Source: Eudorina sp. 2006-703-Eu-15 (taxonomy: Eukaryota; Chlorophyta; Chlorophyceae; Chlamydomonadales; Volvocaceae). From it: DNA of 64,000 nt. The stretch covers positions 197,501-261,500 of the forward strand of contig BDSI01000154.1 of the NCBI GenBank assembly GCA_003117195.1, given 5' to 3'. The translations under genes and the position numbers were made by a program. The notes under the pieces were generated by a model that saw only the letters and a program-made list of their open reading frames with translations, did not search any database and was not told the origin of the DNA. Below, piece after piece: positions 35,330 through 47,868 of this stretch (its first letter is position 1; every line of letters begins with the position of its first letter).

Positions 35330-38110
35330 GTGCGTTGCGGAAAATGGCTTGCTGGAGGTAAGGGATTGGAGGGCTGGCGCACGGTCTGCTCCGGCGCATT
35401 CTGATTTTCTTTGCGTTCAGGTGTCGCGTTGCTTCTTTGCGACAACTTCAAGTGCATCGTCACATGGTGTTATGATAAAGTGCACGTAATGAAAGGACGT
35501 ATGCATAGACGGATAGGCGGAACAGAATGAAGCTTCAAGCGAAGCTTTCGAGAAAGGCAGCAAGGCGGCAAAAACACTGCGCGATGGGCAGATCGCTTTG
35601 AACAGTAACGAATTTATCAGAAATGCAACCGCGCAGATATTTGCGTACCGCAAGCAGTAAGCGGGTCTCAGGCGCTTCTGCGCAGCGCGTACTGCAGGTA
35701 CGGGTACTGCGATGCTGTCCCGTTCATCTGTTTAGACTACTCGCAACTTTCCCGGTTCCAACCTTGATCTCCAGCCGCACCCAACCCTGATCGCCTGATG
35801 CCACCCACTTCATTCCATCGGTCGACTATGAAGATATAATTATGACCTAATTCCATCGGCTATGAAGATCTATACTGAATAGCGCCGGTTACACCCGCTC
35901 CCGGATCGGCCGGTTCGGCACCTTGAATCAAGATGGAACATGGTTGTCCAATCCAACAGCATGTAGCTTCGGTTCCACTGCAGCGCGCCCCTCTCTGTGT
36001 CGTTTTTACCCCCTCCTCCTCCCAAAAACCAGTTGCGCATCGGTAATCGCTGATCGCGTAGGCTCAGGGGACACACTGAGGCACTCTGAGGGTTAGATGA
36101 CCACCTGACCGCACTGCATGTCAGTCGTATTCTCGTATACCGATACCCCTACCCAAGTCCGCCACCGTGGCTAGCTGGCGACTTCGCGTTGCGGCTGCCT
36201 GTGTGCTGTCTTGTGCCGCCGGGGCCTGTCTCCAACGCACTCCAGATGCGCTGCTAGCTGCTGAATCCATCCATCCCCTCACTAAACCAAACGTGGGACC
36301 GCGGAGCCCCGCCCCGTCCCTGGGCTAACCTGAGTCGTCTGGACTCCTACCATTTGTACACATACGTGTGTGCCAGCCCGCATCCCCCATAGTGGTGCTG
36401 CTTTGGCGTGGATTGTGTAGTCCCCGTCCCCTGTTGCCTGCTATCTGCCCTTCTGCCGCGCCCGCAAATGGTCACAATTATTGTTTCATCATTCTCATCC
36501 GGCATAGAGATTCGTTCCAACGGCATACACACGTGCAGAGGGCCGAAACAAATGCATGCCACAGAGGGCCAAACAAGCAATATTGGGCGCCCAATTCACG
36601 CATATGATGCAGCAGGGGTGGCACGTAAACGCACATAAAAAATGAATATAACGGCGGTTCTAGGGCAGCTCCGACTTACCCTCAGCTAACTGGTGTACGA
36701 CACCCCGACCCCCCTCATCAGCCGTACAGGAGATTATTGCGTGCACATGGGAGTCGGCAGCTTTGCGAGTGTGAGCAGGTAGTTGAGCCGAGTCAGGTAG
36801 CTTCCGCCTCATACCGTCGCCCATCCCGCGACTAGTGACCAGATAACTGGTCACGTGTATGTACCTGAACAACCATTATTTAACCGATGCGCCTACCCAG
36901 GGCTCCCTGCCACCCTGGGATGCCCCCCGTCAGTGACCTCTCTCCAACACTCAACATGAACCATGTGCCCTGCAGGCACGCACATCCAGCCCCGTCACCG
37001 CAAACATACTATTTACGTACAAGGCTAGACACATAGTAACGTCCATTCATTCATAGGACACGTCATACATACATATCACTCGATCGCCCACAAGATGCAC
37101 ATACAGGCACACATGCCATACAGGGCATAATTAGAGAGAACAGCTTCCGCGCGTCATGCCAGTCGTCAGCGACGGTGGCCTTACATACGTACCTGATGTT
37201 CATTGGATACACTAGATAAGCAACAATGACAGCACCTACCCCGCCCCTATGCATCGAGTCAGGAAACGCACGCCTCTCATCGCACTCCATCGGCTAGAGC
37301 AACACCTACCTGGGCTCACTGTCCCGTACTTTGGGACACATACACATGCACACATGTTGGTAATAATCATTGGTTTGGTTCGATCGCTCGGGCGGGCTCC
37401 TCGCCATCTACATACACACATACACATGCTGGCAGATAGATGCGACGACATCAGCTCAGCCAAACTCTGATAACCTGCCGACCTGTGCAGCTCGTCATTC
37501 GGCCGCAGCCTTGCTAACATGTATCTCGTTAACTGTTAGATGGGCTCCTGGGGCAGCAGGGGCAGTCGTGTGGCATATGGGCATTTCCAGGCCTAGCCGT
37601 CGATTCCCTTTGCATGTCATCGCCCACTCCTGCTCTGCCTGCCTACACACGAACACAAAAAACATGAAAGGATGCATGCCTGCATACATACAAACGGTCA
37701 TCAGTAGTGGGTTCCATCCGTGGCGTGCACTGGCGGTATTATCATTCCCGCCTGTCTCTGCACATGCGTGTGTCTGTTGGCTGGGACAGAATGCACAAAA
37801 GTGCAAACGTGAATGATGAATCACAAGCCCGCACAGAACCAACACACTTTCACACGCAGAACCAACACACTTTCAAGACTCACACAAGAAGATCACTCTT
37901 GCTTCTATACGTTTATCTATCTAGCTAGCTAGCCCTTCCCAATCTCAACCATCACCCAATCAGCATTGCATTGATGGTTCACCACAGATGATATCGCGCG
38001 TCATATCACCATGGCCTTGCATCCAGCAGCAGCAGAAAGCCACATGGAGCAACCTTACATGGTACCTTGCTTCATTGCACAGCAGGCTATGCCATCCACG
38101 TGCGCACCAA
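35330..38110. other. Intergenic region between GT61-B and the fucosyltransferase-like gene
   Basis: I find no coherent coding exon. The sequence is less GC-rich, with many CACATGCATG-type words from about 36.3 kb onward. The right side should include the 3' untranslated region of the fucosyltransferase-like gene. Confidence 0.5.
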
Positions 38111-40973
38111 TCATCCGCCGTAGGAACCCTGAACTCCTGACGCATTGCAGTTCCTCCACTGCTTATGGCAGTGGAGCAGATCAGACGAGCCCATCCACAG
38201 CGCCATCTTGCTGAACCCGGATTCACTGGTCATCAGACAGCGCGAACGGGACAACATGTAAAGGTCGACGAAGACGTCCGTGAACGCTTGAGCTGGTTTC
38301 GACACCCAGCTGTGGTTGAAGTCGATGTGTGCAGGCTGGATGTTGGTGGTAATGATGGTGCGGAAGCGCCTACGGGCAACCAGCTCGCGGAAGACTGTCA
38401 GCGTCACCCAGCCAGCCAGGCACCAGCCATGCATCCAGGTGAGCACCACAGGGCAGCACCCGCAGCAGCAGGCAGCAGGCCACACACGACACGAGGGCAT
38501 TAGATGAAGATCGGTGAGTCTGAAGCAATGGACGGAGTCCCTTCTTATGTGCGATCATGTCAGCAGGTGGTACATATTTGCCGCAAGTGTGCGGCAGTGT
38601 GGGCGGGCTGCACTAGCTGCACTAGCTAGGTAGACGGACCCACCTCGCTCTGTCCAACTGAGGGCCGCAGCAAGGATGCCGGATGAAAGGGGGCAAGATG
38701 CAACACATGCAGTGCGTGCAGATGGGCAGACAGCCGGAGAGAGCAAACAGTTGGATAACGATGGCCGAAAGAATGAAAGCCATCTACCAGGGTCGTCTAT
38801 CATAGCAGCAGCGAACCCCGCCGCCACCACTCCGCCCCAGCCGCTGCTGTGCGACCATCCACCCCCAGCTGGTATATATCACATGCACAGACATGATCTA
38901 AATGGTCCGAGTTAGCCCGTAGCTCTATCACTACAACGTCGGAAACTGGTATGCTGCTCATTCATACTATTTCACAGGCACCATGTTCACACACACCACC
39001 CAACGACAGCCAACCCACACACCAGTACGGCATGCATGCATTATCACAGCACACACAGGCATTCGCCTGTACATGCATGCACGTTGCTGTGCGCTGCCAA
39101 TCCCAATGTCGCATTATTATTGGTTTGTACTTACGAATGAAATCAGTAACAAAGAACACGGGTCTCTTAACCAGGTCCAACCCCAGTCTGTCCGCGAGCA
39201 CCTGGGCACAGGTGCTGGCGCGCACAAGCTCCTGTGCGGTTATGGGCAGCTCAAGCTGTGTGCTGTTATCCACGTCGAAATGGCGCCTGCAAGCGTGACA
39301 TACAGACAATACACAGCTGGCTACATATTTAGGTGCTCATATTCCAAACATGGACCAAAGCAGTCTGGTGAATGAGAGAGGTCTGTGCTGCTCCTGGCGG
39401 ATAAGTCCTATGTAGCTAGATGGCAGGTTGCTGCACGTTTAATTATGGCAGCCTGCACAGCCTACACAGCCCAGACAGTTAGCTATTGAGCAGGTAGACG
39501 ACGACGCATCACAAGGTGGCCGATGCGCAAAAGCAAGCATAAGCGTCAGATCAATGCGTGTGACTCTATCTGCGCACATGCATAGCAGCAGGTTACATAG
39601 CTAGCTTATCGGTTCCCAATTGTGGCCCAGGTAGCGGCATGCATCATCAACAACCTAGGAAGGACGGACGCACCAGTGCCAGGCCAAAAAGTCCACAGGT
39701 CTGGGGCCGTAAAGCTGGCGAAGCAACCGCTCGCCACGCTCAACTATGGTCTCATTGAACTTGAACAAGAAGCGACAGTAGCAGGCCCCCACTATGATTG
39801 AGTGACGCTTGTCGATGTCCATACTCAACATCTGTACGCATGTGTGTGTTATTTAAGCAGGCAGAACAGGAGTGCATATGTTTCTGTGCGTGTAATGTCA
39901 TTACGAGGTATTCAGTCCCAGCAGAGATGGACTGCACATACATGCACCAGTATGCCATGCACACCTCACTGTGAGTGCATGTCCATGAGCCACTCCAGGA
40001 GGAGGTGAGGAAGCAGGTCAGTGTGAATGTTCATCGACGAAACCCGCCCAAAGTTGGGTTATGCGACTGCTGCTGTGTACATCTAGACAGATGCATTAAC
40101 ATCCACACGTAGATGCCACACATGCATGTGGGTCGTGCACATGACTTACTTTGGTTGAAAAGTCGAATGGCCGATGCCCTTGGACTGCAACCACCTGAAT
40201 CCGGAATTGTACGGCGGAAACATATACGAACGTTGGATGGAGCGATCGATCAACCATCCAGCAGTATAAGAGACGTACCCAGCGGCCTGCACCTCACCTT
40301 TTGCTGACGAGCCTCTGCCAGCCGCTGCATCATGAGTGCAGTATCGTTCGTCCACAGACCCACGGATTCCTCGAATTCCGTCGAGTCTGCATGAATGGGT
40401 GCAAAGGTTTGTTGGTACGGCACCCACCGTAGCAAGCCTGCCTTACTTCTCCATCGCGCTCCTTAGCATGTGAGCGCTGAACAACATCCATACTCACTCA
40501 TCCTGTCAAGGTTTCGGAAGTATCCCGCTGGGAAGCCAGCGGCTGTCCAGTCGATATGGTTCGGTATCAAAAAGTTCGTTATAGGAGAAGGATTTGTCCA
40601 GTCGACAATAAGGATTCGTTTGTATTCGATAGCCACCCGTAAATTGAACATTGCGCCTCTGACACGATCCCCTGTGTCAGCCGTGGGTCAGCGCGGAAAG
40701 AGATCGGTACACAAGCAAGTTGAACAGTATCAACCGCAGACAGGACTTATGTGACAACTTACCTGTGCCATGGCAGTCGTTGTACCAACAATGTTGAACA
40801 AGGTATTGTGCATGTGGAGAAAACTTGTTGGCATCGTGGAAAGCTTTGTATTTTTCGAGGATAGACCTGTGCGGCTCCGGGCAATGCTCGCCATCAAATG
40901 TTAAACTTCTTTTAATAAGTACTACGGTAATTATAAAGAGGGCCGACAGTAATCTGCAGAGCGCGGCGTTCAT
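38111..40973 (-). CDS. Fucosyltransferase-like type II membrane glycosyltransferase
   Basis: Seven exons (minus): 40973-40763, 40671-40498, 40437-40298, 40194-40150, 39831-39674, 39286-39135 and 38394-38111 (1164 nt, 387 aa). All seven junctions keep frame, and one exon is only 45 bp. An N-terminal signal anchor (ALCRLLSALFIITVVLIK) suggests a Golgi enzyme. The sugar-nucleotide-binding landmarks of the alpha-1,2/alpha-1,6/protein-O-fucosyltransferase superfamily are visible: CHGTGDRVRGAMFNLRVAI then ILIVDWTNP near residues 67-95, DFLAWHWRHFD (an H-W-R motif) near 237-246, and DVFVDLYMLSRSRCLMTSES followed by GFSKMALWM near 345. The exact activity cannot be told from sequence. It lies in a same-strand run of GT61 genes, so a shared glycan or wall pathway is plausible but inferred. 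Confidence 0.7.
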
Positions 40974-41559
40974 GTTGTCCCAGCAGCAAGTGTTGCAAGC
41001 AATAATATTATACTACGAACTACGAAGCTTTTCTGACCATCCAAAAAATAAAAAGAACTCACGTTAATATTCCAATTGCTTTGCAGTGGGGACTTCTTTG
41101 TATTTTGTTGCACCACGCGAAGATCATGAGAATAATGACAGAGTACCCACGAAATGTAGTTTACTGCGCGGAGTGCTGCACTGTGAGCCGTGATGGGCGA
41201 GGTCTAGTCGTACACAGTATCGCCACCAACAGGTTTTCCCAGTCTTGAGTTGGGACAAGTTAACAAAAATAGGTTTGCGGAAATTTTAATTGTGCACATG
41301 ATGCACAGAAGTAACTTGTAATTACAGATTCACTACGGTACCAAGGGCTGCGACAGACGTGCGGTACCAAGGGTTGCGACAGACGTGCGGTACATGAGCT
41401 CGTGGTTGCAACTTCCCGTAAGTTTTCAACCAAGGGTGTCACAGGGCGGTAAGACCGCGCCGGAGCGTGGAGGGGACCGTACCTTCGACGGCTATGTCCT
41501 GTCGTCAATGGATGGGTGGATGGATGAGGGATGGGCGAGACAGCCCCCACCCGGCCGCT

Positions 41560-42055
41560 CGGGCACTTGGATGTTGTGAGCAGCCCTACCGAGCACTAGG
41601 ATGGGATGGATGGGCGGAAAAGGCCCCCCTCCCCGCCGCTCCAGCACTTGGATGTTGTGGATGGGCAGACCAGCCCTACCGGGCACTTGGATGGGCGCGC
41701 GCGGAACAGCCCTACCGGGCACTTGGATGGGATGGATGGGCGGAACAGCCCTACCGGGCACTTGGATGGGATGGATGGGCGGAAAAGGCCCCCCTCCCCG
41801 CCGCTCGGGCTCTTGAATGGGATGGATGGGCGGAAGGAACAGTCCCCCTCTCCCCAGGCGCATCGATGGATGGATGGGCGGAAAAGCCCCCCGCTCCCTC
41901 CAGGCACTTGGATGGGATGGATGGACGGAATAGCCCATCTCGCCCTGGGCACTCGGGTGAGATGGAAGGATAGATGGATGGGTGGAATAGCCCCCACTTT
42001 CCACTGGGGCACTTGGATGGGATACGTCGATGGGCGGACCAGGCCCCCGCCCCTC
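41560..42055 (+). repeat. Variable minisatellite
   Basis: About ten units of 39-52 bp built on GGCACTTGGATGGGATGG plus ATGGGCGGAA, alternating between a short CAGCCCTACC type and a longer AAGGCCCCCCTCCCCGCC type. The long ORFs across it on both strands arise from the repeat. Confidence 0.9.
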
Positions 42056-42131
42056 CTCTAGGCTGATGGGGTCACGGTACTACGTATGGACATCCTGGCA
42101 TCCGACCGCCACTGGACGGTTTGCGACAATG

Positions 42132-42209
42132 GTGAGGAAGCTTCGGCTGTCGCCGATGGCTGTCACTGATGACCCGCGGGGTCCGCTGTAACATCCTTAA
42201 TAATAATAG
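42132..42209 (+). repeat. Hairpin repeat, longest (TAA)-tailed copy
   Basis: Contains GTGAGGAAGCTTCGGCTGTC, a partly duplicated CACTGATGACCCGCGGGG, TCCGCTGTAACATCC and the tail TTAATAATAATAG. The 5' GTGAGGAAGCTTCGGCTGTC block is shared with 56224-56285. It faces the retroelement 3' end about 110 bp away. Confidence 0.75.
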
Positions 42210-42309
42210 TGGATGTGTTCAAGGTGGAGACAAGGTGGTGTCCGGCCCGGCATGGTGTCGAAGGTGGACTGGTGGGGTCATGGTCAAACTGTTGATGACA
42301 TTCACGTTG

Positions 42310-43830
42310 TGTTCTATTATGAATGAATGAATGAATGAACGTTACAGCGGACCCCAAAGGGATCGACGGGGTATATCTGAATGAATGAACGTTGCAACGG
42401 ACCCCAAAGGGATCAACGGTGTATACCAGGGCAAGCCCCAGCAGGCCCCACCCACAAAGCGGCAAGACACCTCCACACCCCAACGCCGCAAACAATAACA
42501 CACCTGGCCATGACCCCACCCAGACAGAGACCGAAGCAAGCAGAGGCGCACAGCGGGGCAAAGGGATAGGCACAGCACAGGGCGGAATCCCCAGGAGTGG
42601 ATAAAGCCAAGCACAGGGAAGGTCGCCCACACAAGCAACCCAGTACCCAGCTACCACCACCCCTGAAGCACCCAGCGCTGCACCCCCTCGAGGTCTTGGA
42701 AGACCCACGCCTGGCTCGTGACACTGCCCAGCGACCGCTAGTGGAGTAACCCGCGTCCGAAGAAACACCGCAACCAAACAACAAAATACCAACGGGAGCC
42801 CGGCCTCCTACCCCAGCTGAGGGCAGGCCAGGTCCCCGACTTGGGCCCCGGGCAGGTGAACCCGTAACAAACCGATAGAAGACTGGGTGCCCGTGCCTCA
42901 GCCCTCAGGGGCAGGCCCCGCACTCCACAAGACTCCCCCCGACACTCTCAAGAAAGGGAGGAATGGGCCCACCGAGGACCATCCATGTCGCGGGAGGCCC
43001 AACTGGGCAAACCCGTGAAGGCGCCCCCAAAAGTCAGCGATTGCACGCCGCTCCCCTTGCTCTGCCGCCAACTCCTGTCCCGGCGACACAGTCGGGCCCT
43101 GACCGGGTGCCGTCCGCCGCAGGGCAGCCGCCATGAATCGGCGGCCAGTCTCCATGGCCGCGATCTCCGTAGCTGCGCCCCTAGGCGAGATTCCATCTGA
43201 CCCACCACCGCCTGGGCCACCCGACACGACCAGAAATGGTGCTGGCGGGGTGTATCTGCCCCCCCCCCCGCCTTCCACTGGTTAACCGCCGCACCCACAC
43301 CGCGCCACCCTCGCGTGTCGCACATGGGAATTGCCCAACAACGGGACGCCATCGATTGTAAGGCGCCAAAAGGCCTCTTTATGCTCATCTTCCCACCGGG
43401 TCCCAAGACAGCGGCGGCTCAGCAGCCCCTGGATCCGGGCCGCCGCCATCTGAATGAGAGGGTCGGTGGCCCCAGCAGGTGGGCCGCCGCGCTGCACCGA
43501 TCCGCCATCTCGGCTAGTTGCATCGCCGTACCCACTCCCACCGAATTCTCTCGCCACCTTCAGCCCATTCTTCAACCGCCAGCCCATGCGATCGACCAGC
43601 ATGGCCGACACCTCCTCTTCCGTGGGCACCTGCGCCCCCTGGGCCCCATCCGCGCGTACCTCTTGGGCTGCTGCTGTCACCCAGGCCGCTGGTATCCTTG
43701 CTTGAAGGTCGACCAGGCGCCGGTCTAGCTCGGCCCATTGTCGCCAATCACCCCATCGCCTTGCCCCCGCGCGAGGGCCCAGGCAGTCTATTATGATGGC
43801 CAGGATGTTGCGTGTAGGCTGTGCCGACAT
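42310..43830 (-). mobile_element. Decayed retroelement, 3' part (non-LTR type inferred)
   Basis: A minus-strand open frame (43830-43282) contains FWRLTIDGVPLLGNSHVRHA followed by CGCGG. After a frame change the neighbouring frame continues with QHHFWSCRVAQAVV. The C-x-C-x(n)-H-H-F-W-x-C arrangement recalls the zinc-binding end of algal reverse-transcriptase ORFs (RVT zinc-binding type). Reading on, the 3' end carries two tandem copies (about 42425-42387 and 42376-42340) of GATCCCTTTGGGGTCCG plus GTAACGTTCATT, and then a (CATT)n tail ending near 42320. A hairpin followed by a microsatellite tail is typical of non-LTR retrotransposon 3' ends. No complete reverse transcriptase domain is present, so this is a 5'-truncated, frameshifted remnant. 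Confidence 0.65.
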
Positions 43831-45097
43831 GTCACTACTGCATAATCTTCAGCGTTGTGATTGCACCAACCTCTTCCACATCAAGGCCGCCATGCCCCGC
43901 CCCCTACCCCATCCAACTGGCGTCTGCCCATCCACACTGGCGTCGCCCACGGCCTAGCCTGCACCAAAGATTCCCTTACACTCCGGTCCAACCCATAACA
44001 CGTCACCCCAGGTGCCTTACCTAATCACTCTGTAGTACTGCTGCACTGCTGGACGTATCGCTGCTACATACCTGCCAGGAACGACAAGAACACTTCAGAC
44101 AGATCGATCAGGCATTGGTGCGGCCTTTGTACACCGGGAACTGACGCATTTGGTGTTTACCCACCCACCCACCGGACATGTCTACCCACCGGGGACCTCC
44201 AAGGACATGTCTACCCACCGGGGACCTCCAAGCTTCCAGCTACAACGCTCGTTCGTTTATAGATCTCCACGGTTACGAAATTCTGTCCAGCTGGCGCGGC
44301 GAAGAGCCAGCTTAGTCGGATAAGTTTGAATGACGGACAGGATCCGCCAGCGTCATCACGCAAACCCGCAGATGCGCCCCCCCGGGCACTTCTACCAGTG
44401 CGGCAAGAATGGCACATCAAGGATTTGAGTTGCCTGTGCAAGGGGGGGCCACCTGCCCGCGTGCCCATCCCATCCCCTCATCCTTTTCTTCATGTGAAAT
44501 CATCGTCCGTTACACACAAGGGTACCTGCAAACAATGAACAGCTATGATCAGGCTTTATCACCTACAGCCTCACGGTACCCAAAGTAGCTACATAACCCG
44601 AAAATCACTTCTCCAAACCTCCGCGGCCAACTTAACTTGCACCAAGTGTCGTACAACCGTCAAAGGGCAGAACTCCTCTGAGATCACAGAAAACCTTGGT
44701 TTTCTAGCGCTTTGTGCACTCAAGAAACCTACAGATTTGTACGAATTACCCCGCCCTGAACCGCGCGGTGCTCACGACCTACCGGGCCAGCACCATCCGT
44801 TATGCGGGTGTCAGCTGGAGGCCGCAGTCGCAAAAGCTGATCTCCGTCCATTACACGACATCCTCCACACTCGCAGCCGCGGTAGATTTTTGATACATGT
44901 ATCTACCGTGTCAAGTGGATTTCGGCATCCAAAGGTCAACGGCCGGCGACGTGAAGGCCAAGGTAGGCCCGCATGTTAGCTAGCTTCGTGGGGGTTGTGG
45001 GCATGGGCATTCCCAAAGGAACTACTCAGCTCCGATGTGGCTGCATCACCCCCTCAGGCCCCTTATCTTCCGGCACCTAAATCCCCACATGAAGTCA

Positions 45098-47189
45098 TCA
45101 TGCGAAACTGGACCCTTGATAAAAGGGCTCCAGCGGGCTGGGCGCCGTCCCCAAACCCTCGAGCGCCTGCCGTACCGCCGTCACGACAAGCCCGCAATCC
45201 AGGTGGTTGACCTGCCAGCCGGCAGTCACATTCGTGGCTAGCACGACCCAGTACGGCATATGCCGCACAGCCGACATCTCCCAGAACGCAGTGCCGCATC
45301 GCGAGGTCTGCAGGCTGAGCTCCACGGGGCAGATCTCCACGAGGGCCGTGCCCGGCTGCATGAAGACCATGTTGTAGAAGGCGCCGCCGTGCACCCCCAC
45401 CATCAGCTTCACGCGCCTGCCCAGAGCCACAACGTCGGTGAGGGTGGGGTAGTCCTCGGCGGTGAACACCAACAGCTCCTCGCCCTGGGCCCGCTGCCGC
45501 AAGAGGGACTCGATGGCCCCCCTGCGTCACGGCGCGGGGTTTCCGGTCCGGAGGGCCCAGAAAAGGAATGGATGGGAGTGAGGTGAGCATGCGGAAATAG
45601 GGCAAAAGACAAGCCAAGAGCCGGGGCAGGCAGGGGAGTCCCACCGACGACATCAGCACAACATGTAGAGGGCGGGCGGCGCCTATGGCGGCGAGGTCTA
45701 CGGGACGGAAGCGCAAGCCAATAGACAGGGCGATGACCGCTGGACGGGGCTGTGATGCGGCGAAAACTCGAGAGCAGCACTTCGGTGTCATCCGTCGTCC
45801 CGCTGCCACCCAACCCCTGAGCACACTTGCCCCCTAACAGCGACTTTTGGCAGGCAACCACCTCCTGCCGAGAGTTTCGCATCTGTCGCACGAGGCCACC
45901 CCTGAAGCTGCATCGGAATCAAAGACCTTCTCCTTCCCGGCCTGACAGCGTAAAGCTATGCACGGCTGAGGCTGGATGTGCCCGGCTTCCTTTCAAACAT
46001 GTGTACGAGCCCGGGGCGGATCGCTTGATCTATGCTGCCCTCCATCCGCCGTTTCCGTTCTCCGCCGTTTGCGCAGAAACACAAACGGCGATGGAAGGTT
46101 GCCTAACCCCCACTTGCCTATCCGTACTCCGTATTGATTAAACTCTCAATCGGCCGCCAAACACATCCCGGCAGGTACGGACGCCCAGGCAGTCGGGCCC
46201 AGGACCATTGCCACGTACCTGCACTCGATCTCATTATCCCATGTCCGCGTCCCCTCACGCGCCAGGAACACGACCGTCCGCCGCGACGCCAGCGGCTCAA
46301 CCGCCCGCGGGTCAAAACCCGCCGCCTGCTGGACTAGCTCCGAAACCAGCTGGTGGTGGTAGGGGTGGATGAGCGGCGCCTGGCAGGGGTACACCAGCAG
46401 TCTCAGACCCGCGCGGGCCGCCCGCGGCGACAGGATGGATGTCGAGACGTTGAACCCGGGCACCAGCAAGCCCCACAGCTCCTCCGCTGCTGCGCTCAGC
46501 TGCCTGGTGCTGGCGATGTACCGCCAGGACTCCGGGGCGGCCAGGTGCCGCGTCTGCGCCAGCAGGATTGCGACCCTGTCCAGGAAATGCTGGAAAGACC
46601 AGTCGTCCGGGGCCGCGGTAAAGATCGCGGCGGCCGGCGCCGAGGCGGGGTTCCCGGTGCCGGACGCCTGGGGTCGGCGGGTCCAGGACGGGAAGGCGCG
46701 GACGTGGAGGTGGGAGCCGTAGGAGAGGCAGGCGTCGTTGGTCCATTCACCCGGCGCGGGCTTGCCGGCGAAGGTGACGTTTGCGTAGACAAGGTTTTGG
46801 CCGCGTTGGTTGAGGAAGTGGGCGTAGCCGTCGATGACTCGGCCGCGCAGCCATGTGTGACGGAAGCCGTGTAAGATCCGCAGGTAGATACGTTTGTGGT
46901 CGGGGCTTACGAATCGAGGCAACCGTATGCGGAAGTCTGGGTATACGAGCTCCTCTGCATAAATTAGGTTTGGTACTCGTCGGCATGGAGCAGAGTCGTA
47001 GTGTTGACCAGGCACGCACGCTGTAAATATCGTGGGCCTCCATGCGTCAGAAGATAAGTTTCTTGGCGCTGGAATAAGGACTTCTACGGACTGCGAAAGA
47101 GTTTGCAAATTCAAGAGCTGGCTCACAGGTGTTGCGTGTATCTCAAATATTGGAAACAGCAGAAATAACAGACATGCCCATGAAATCAT
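45098..47189 (-). CDS. GT61-type (DUF563) glycosyltransferase, copy C
   Basis: Two exons (minus), 47189-46219 and 45521-45098, 1395 nt, 464 aa, with the same intron site as copies A and B. The N-terminus MISWACLLFLLFPIFEIHA is a signal peptide or anchor. Landmarks: NLIYAEELVYPDFRIRLP, FLNQRGQNLVYANV, APDDWSFQHFLDRV, TVVFLAREGTRTW and DVVALGRRVKLMVGVHGGAF, then FMQPGTALVEICPV, ending PFYQGSSFA. Part of exon 2 plus the first intron bases is almost identical to copy A, while exon 1 is clearly diverged. It lies about 10 kb from the A/B pair beyond the fucosyltransferase-like gene, all on the minus strand. The acceptor is unknown. Confidence 0.85.
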
Positions 47190-47821
47190 GGTAAATTGGT
47201 GCCAATTTATGAAGGTTCAGATGAAACCTCTCGTTTCCGAGTACGGCTGGCAGTTGGCGCTCGTAGACTCACACCTTCGCATATCAGTAATTGTGACGCA
47301 TGCATACCATTTTCCCCTGCACATGATTTTGACGATGCTCAATGATCTGATACTTGTGCATGTTCAGCTTTATGCATGTGGCACTGGGCATTGGGCACTG
47401 CGGGTAGGGCGGTAGGCCTAGGTTTCATGCTATGTGAGAGCATGTAAGTTACTACCTCAAGCTACCTCAAGCGCAAGATGTTCAACCTACGTTGTGCCTC
47501 TGACATATCTGAGAGACCTCGATGATCATTGGTTATCTTGTTACCCCCCCTACCCTTTCCTACCTCTTGGGCACAGACACCCGAGGCACAGAGACCATGG
47601 CACGGCATGCTTTCGGGTAACAGCGTACGTGCTGGGTATCCGCCTACCAGTGACGCCGTTAACGAGCGTGGAATGCTTCCTCGAGAAAAATTGCTGGCAG
47701 GAGACCTTCCAACGCGTACACGCTTCGCGCAAGCCTGACCCGCCGGTAAGGTTCCAGACGGAACGATGCGCGGGCAGGGACCATTCCGAGTCCCCGGTAG
47801 GCTCGCCGTCATGGTGTCGTA

Positions 47822-47868
47822 CTTTTTATTGATGATGTTACAGTGGGCCCGGCGGGTTATTGGTGACA
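47822..47868 (-). mobile_element. 47-bp hairpin-tail insertion
   Basis: On the minus strand it reads TGTCACCAATAACCC, a CGCCGGGC hairpin, CCACTGTAACATCATC and an AATAAAAAG tail. A 6-bp direct repeat GTCGTA flanks it (47816-47821 and 47869-47874). The repeat is short, so this case is weaker than the others. Confidence 0.6.

Larger units (their letters stand above)
40974..45097. other. Non-coding and repeat-rich interval before GT61-C
   Basis: No intact gene. Contents: two 26-bp tandem units near 41340-41392, the minisatellite at 41560-42055, a plus-strand hairpin repeat at 42132-42209, the decayed minus-strand retroelement 42310-43830, and two 33-bp tandem units near 44164-44232. A 44-kb segment encodes a short AP2-like string that I do not accept as a gene. 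Confidence 0.6.

Noticed and set aside
41492..42012. Long ORFs of repeated HPSIP or GWMG peptides on both strands
   Set aside because: They are translations of the 39-52 bp minisatellite, with no start context, splice signals or domain.
44755..44900. Short AP2/ERF-like string (YAGVSWRPQSQK) on the plus strand
   Set aside because: Only about twelve residues resemble the AP2 domain. The conserved Gly-Tyr-Phe and Ala-Ala-x-Ala-Tyr parts are missing and a stop follows soon, so chance or a tiny relic is likelier.
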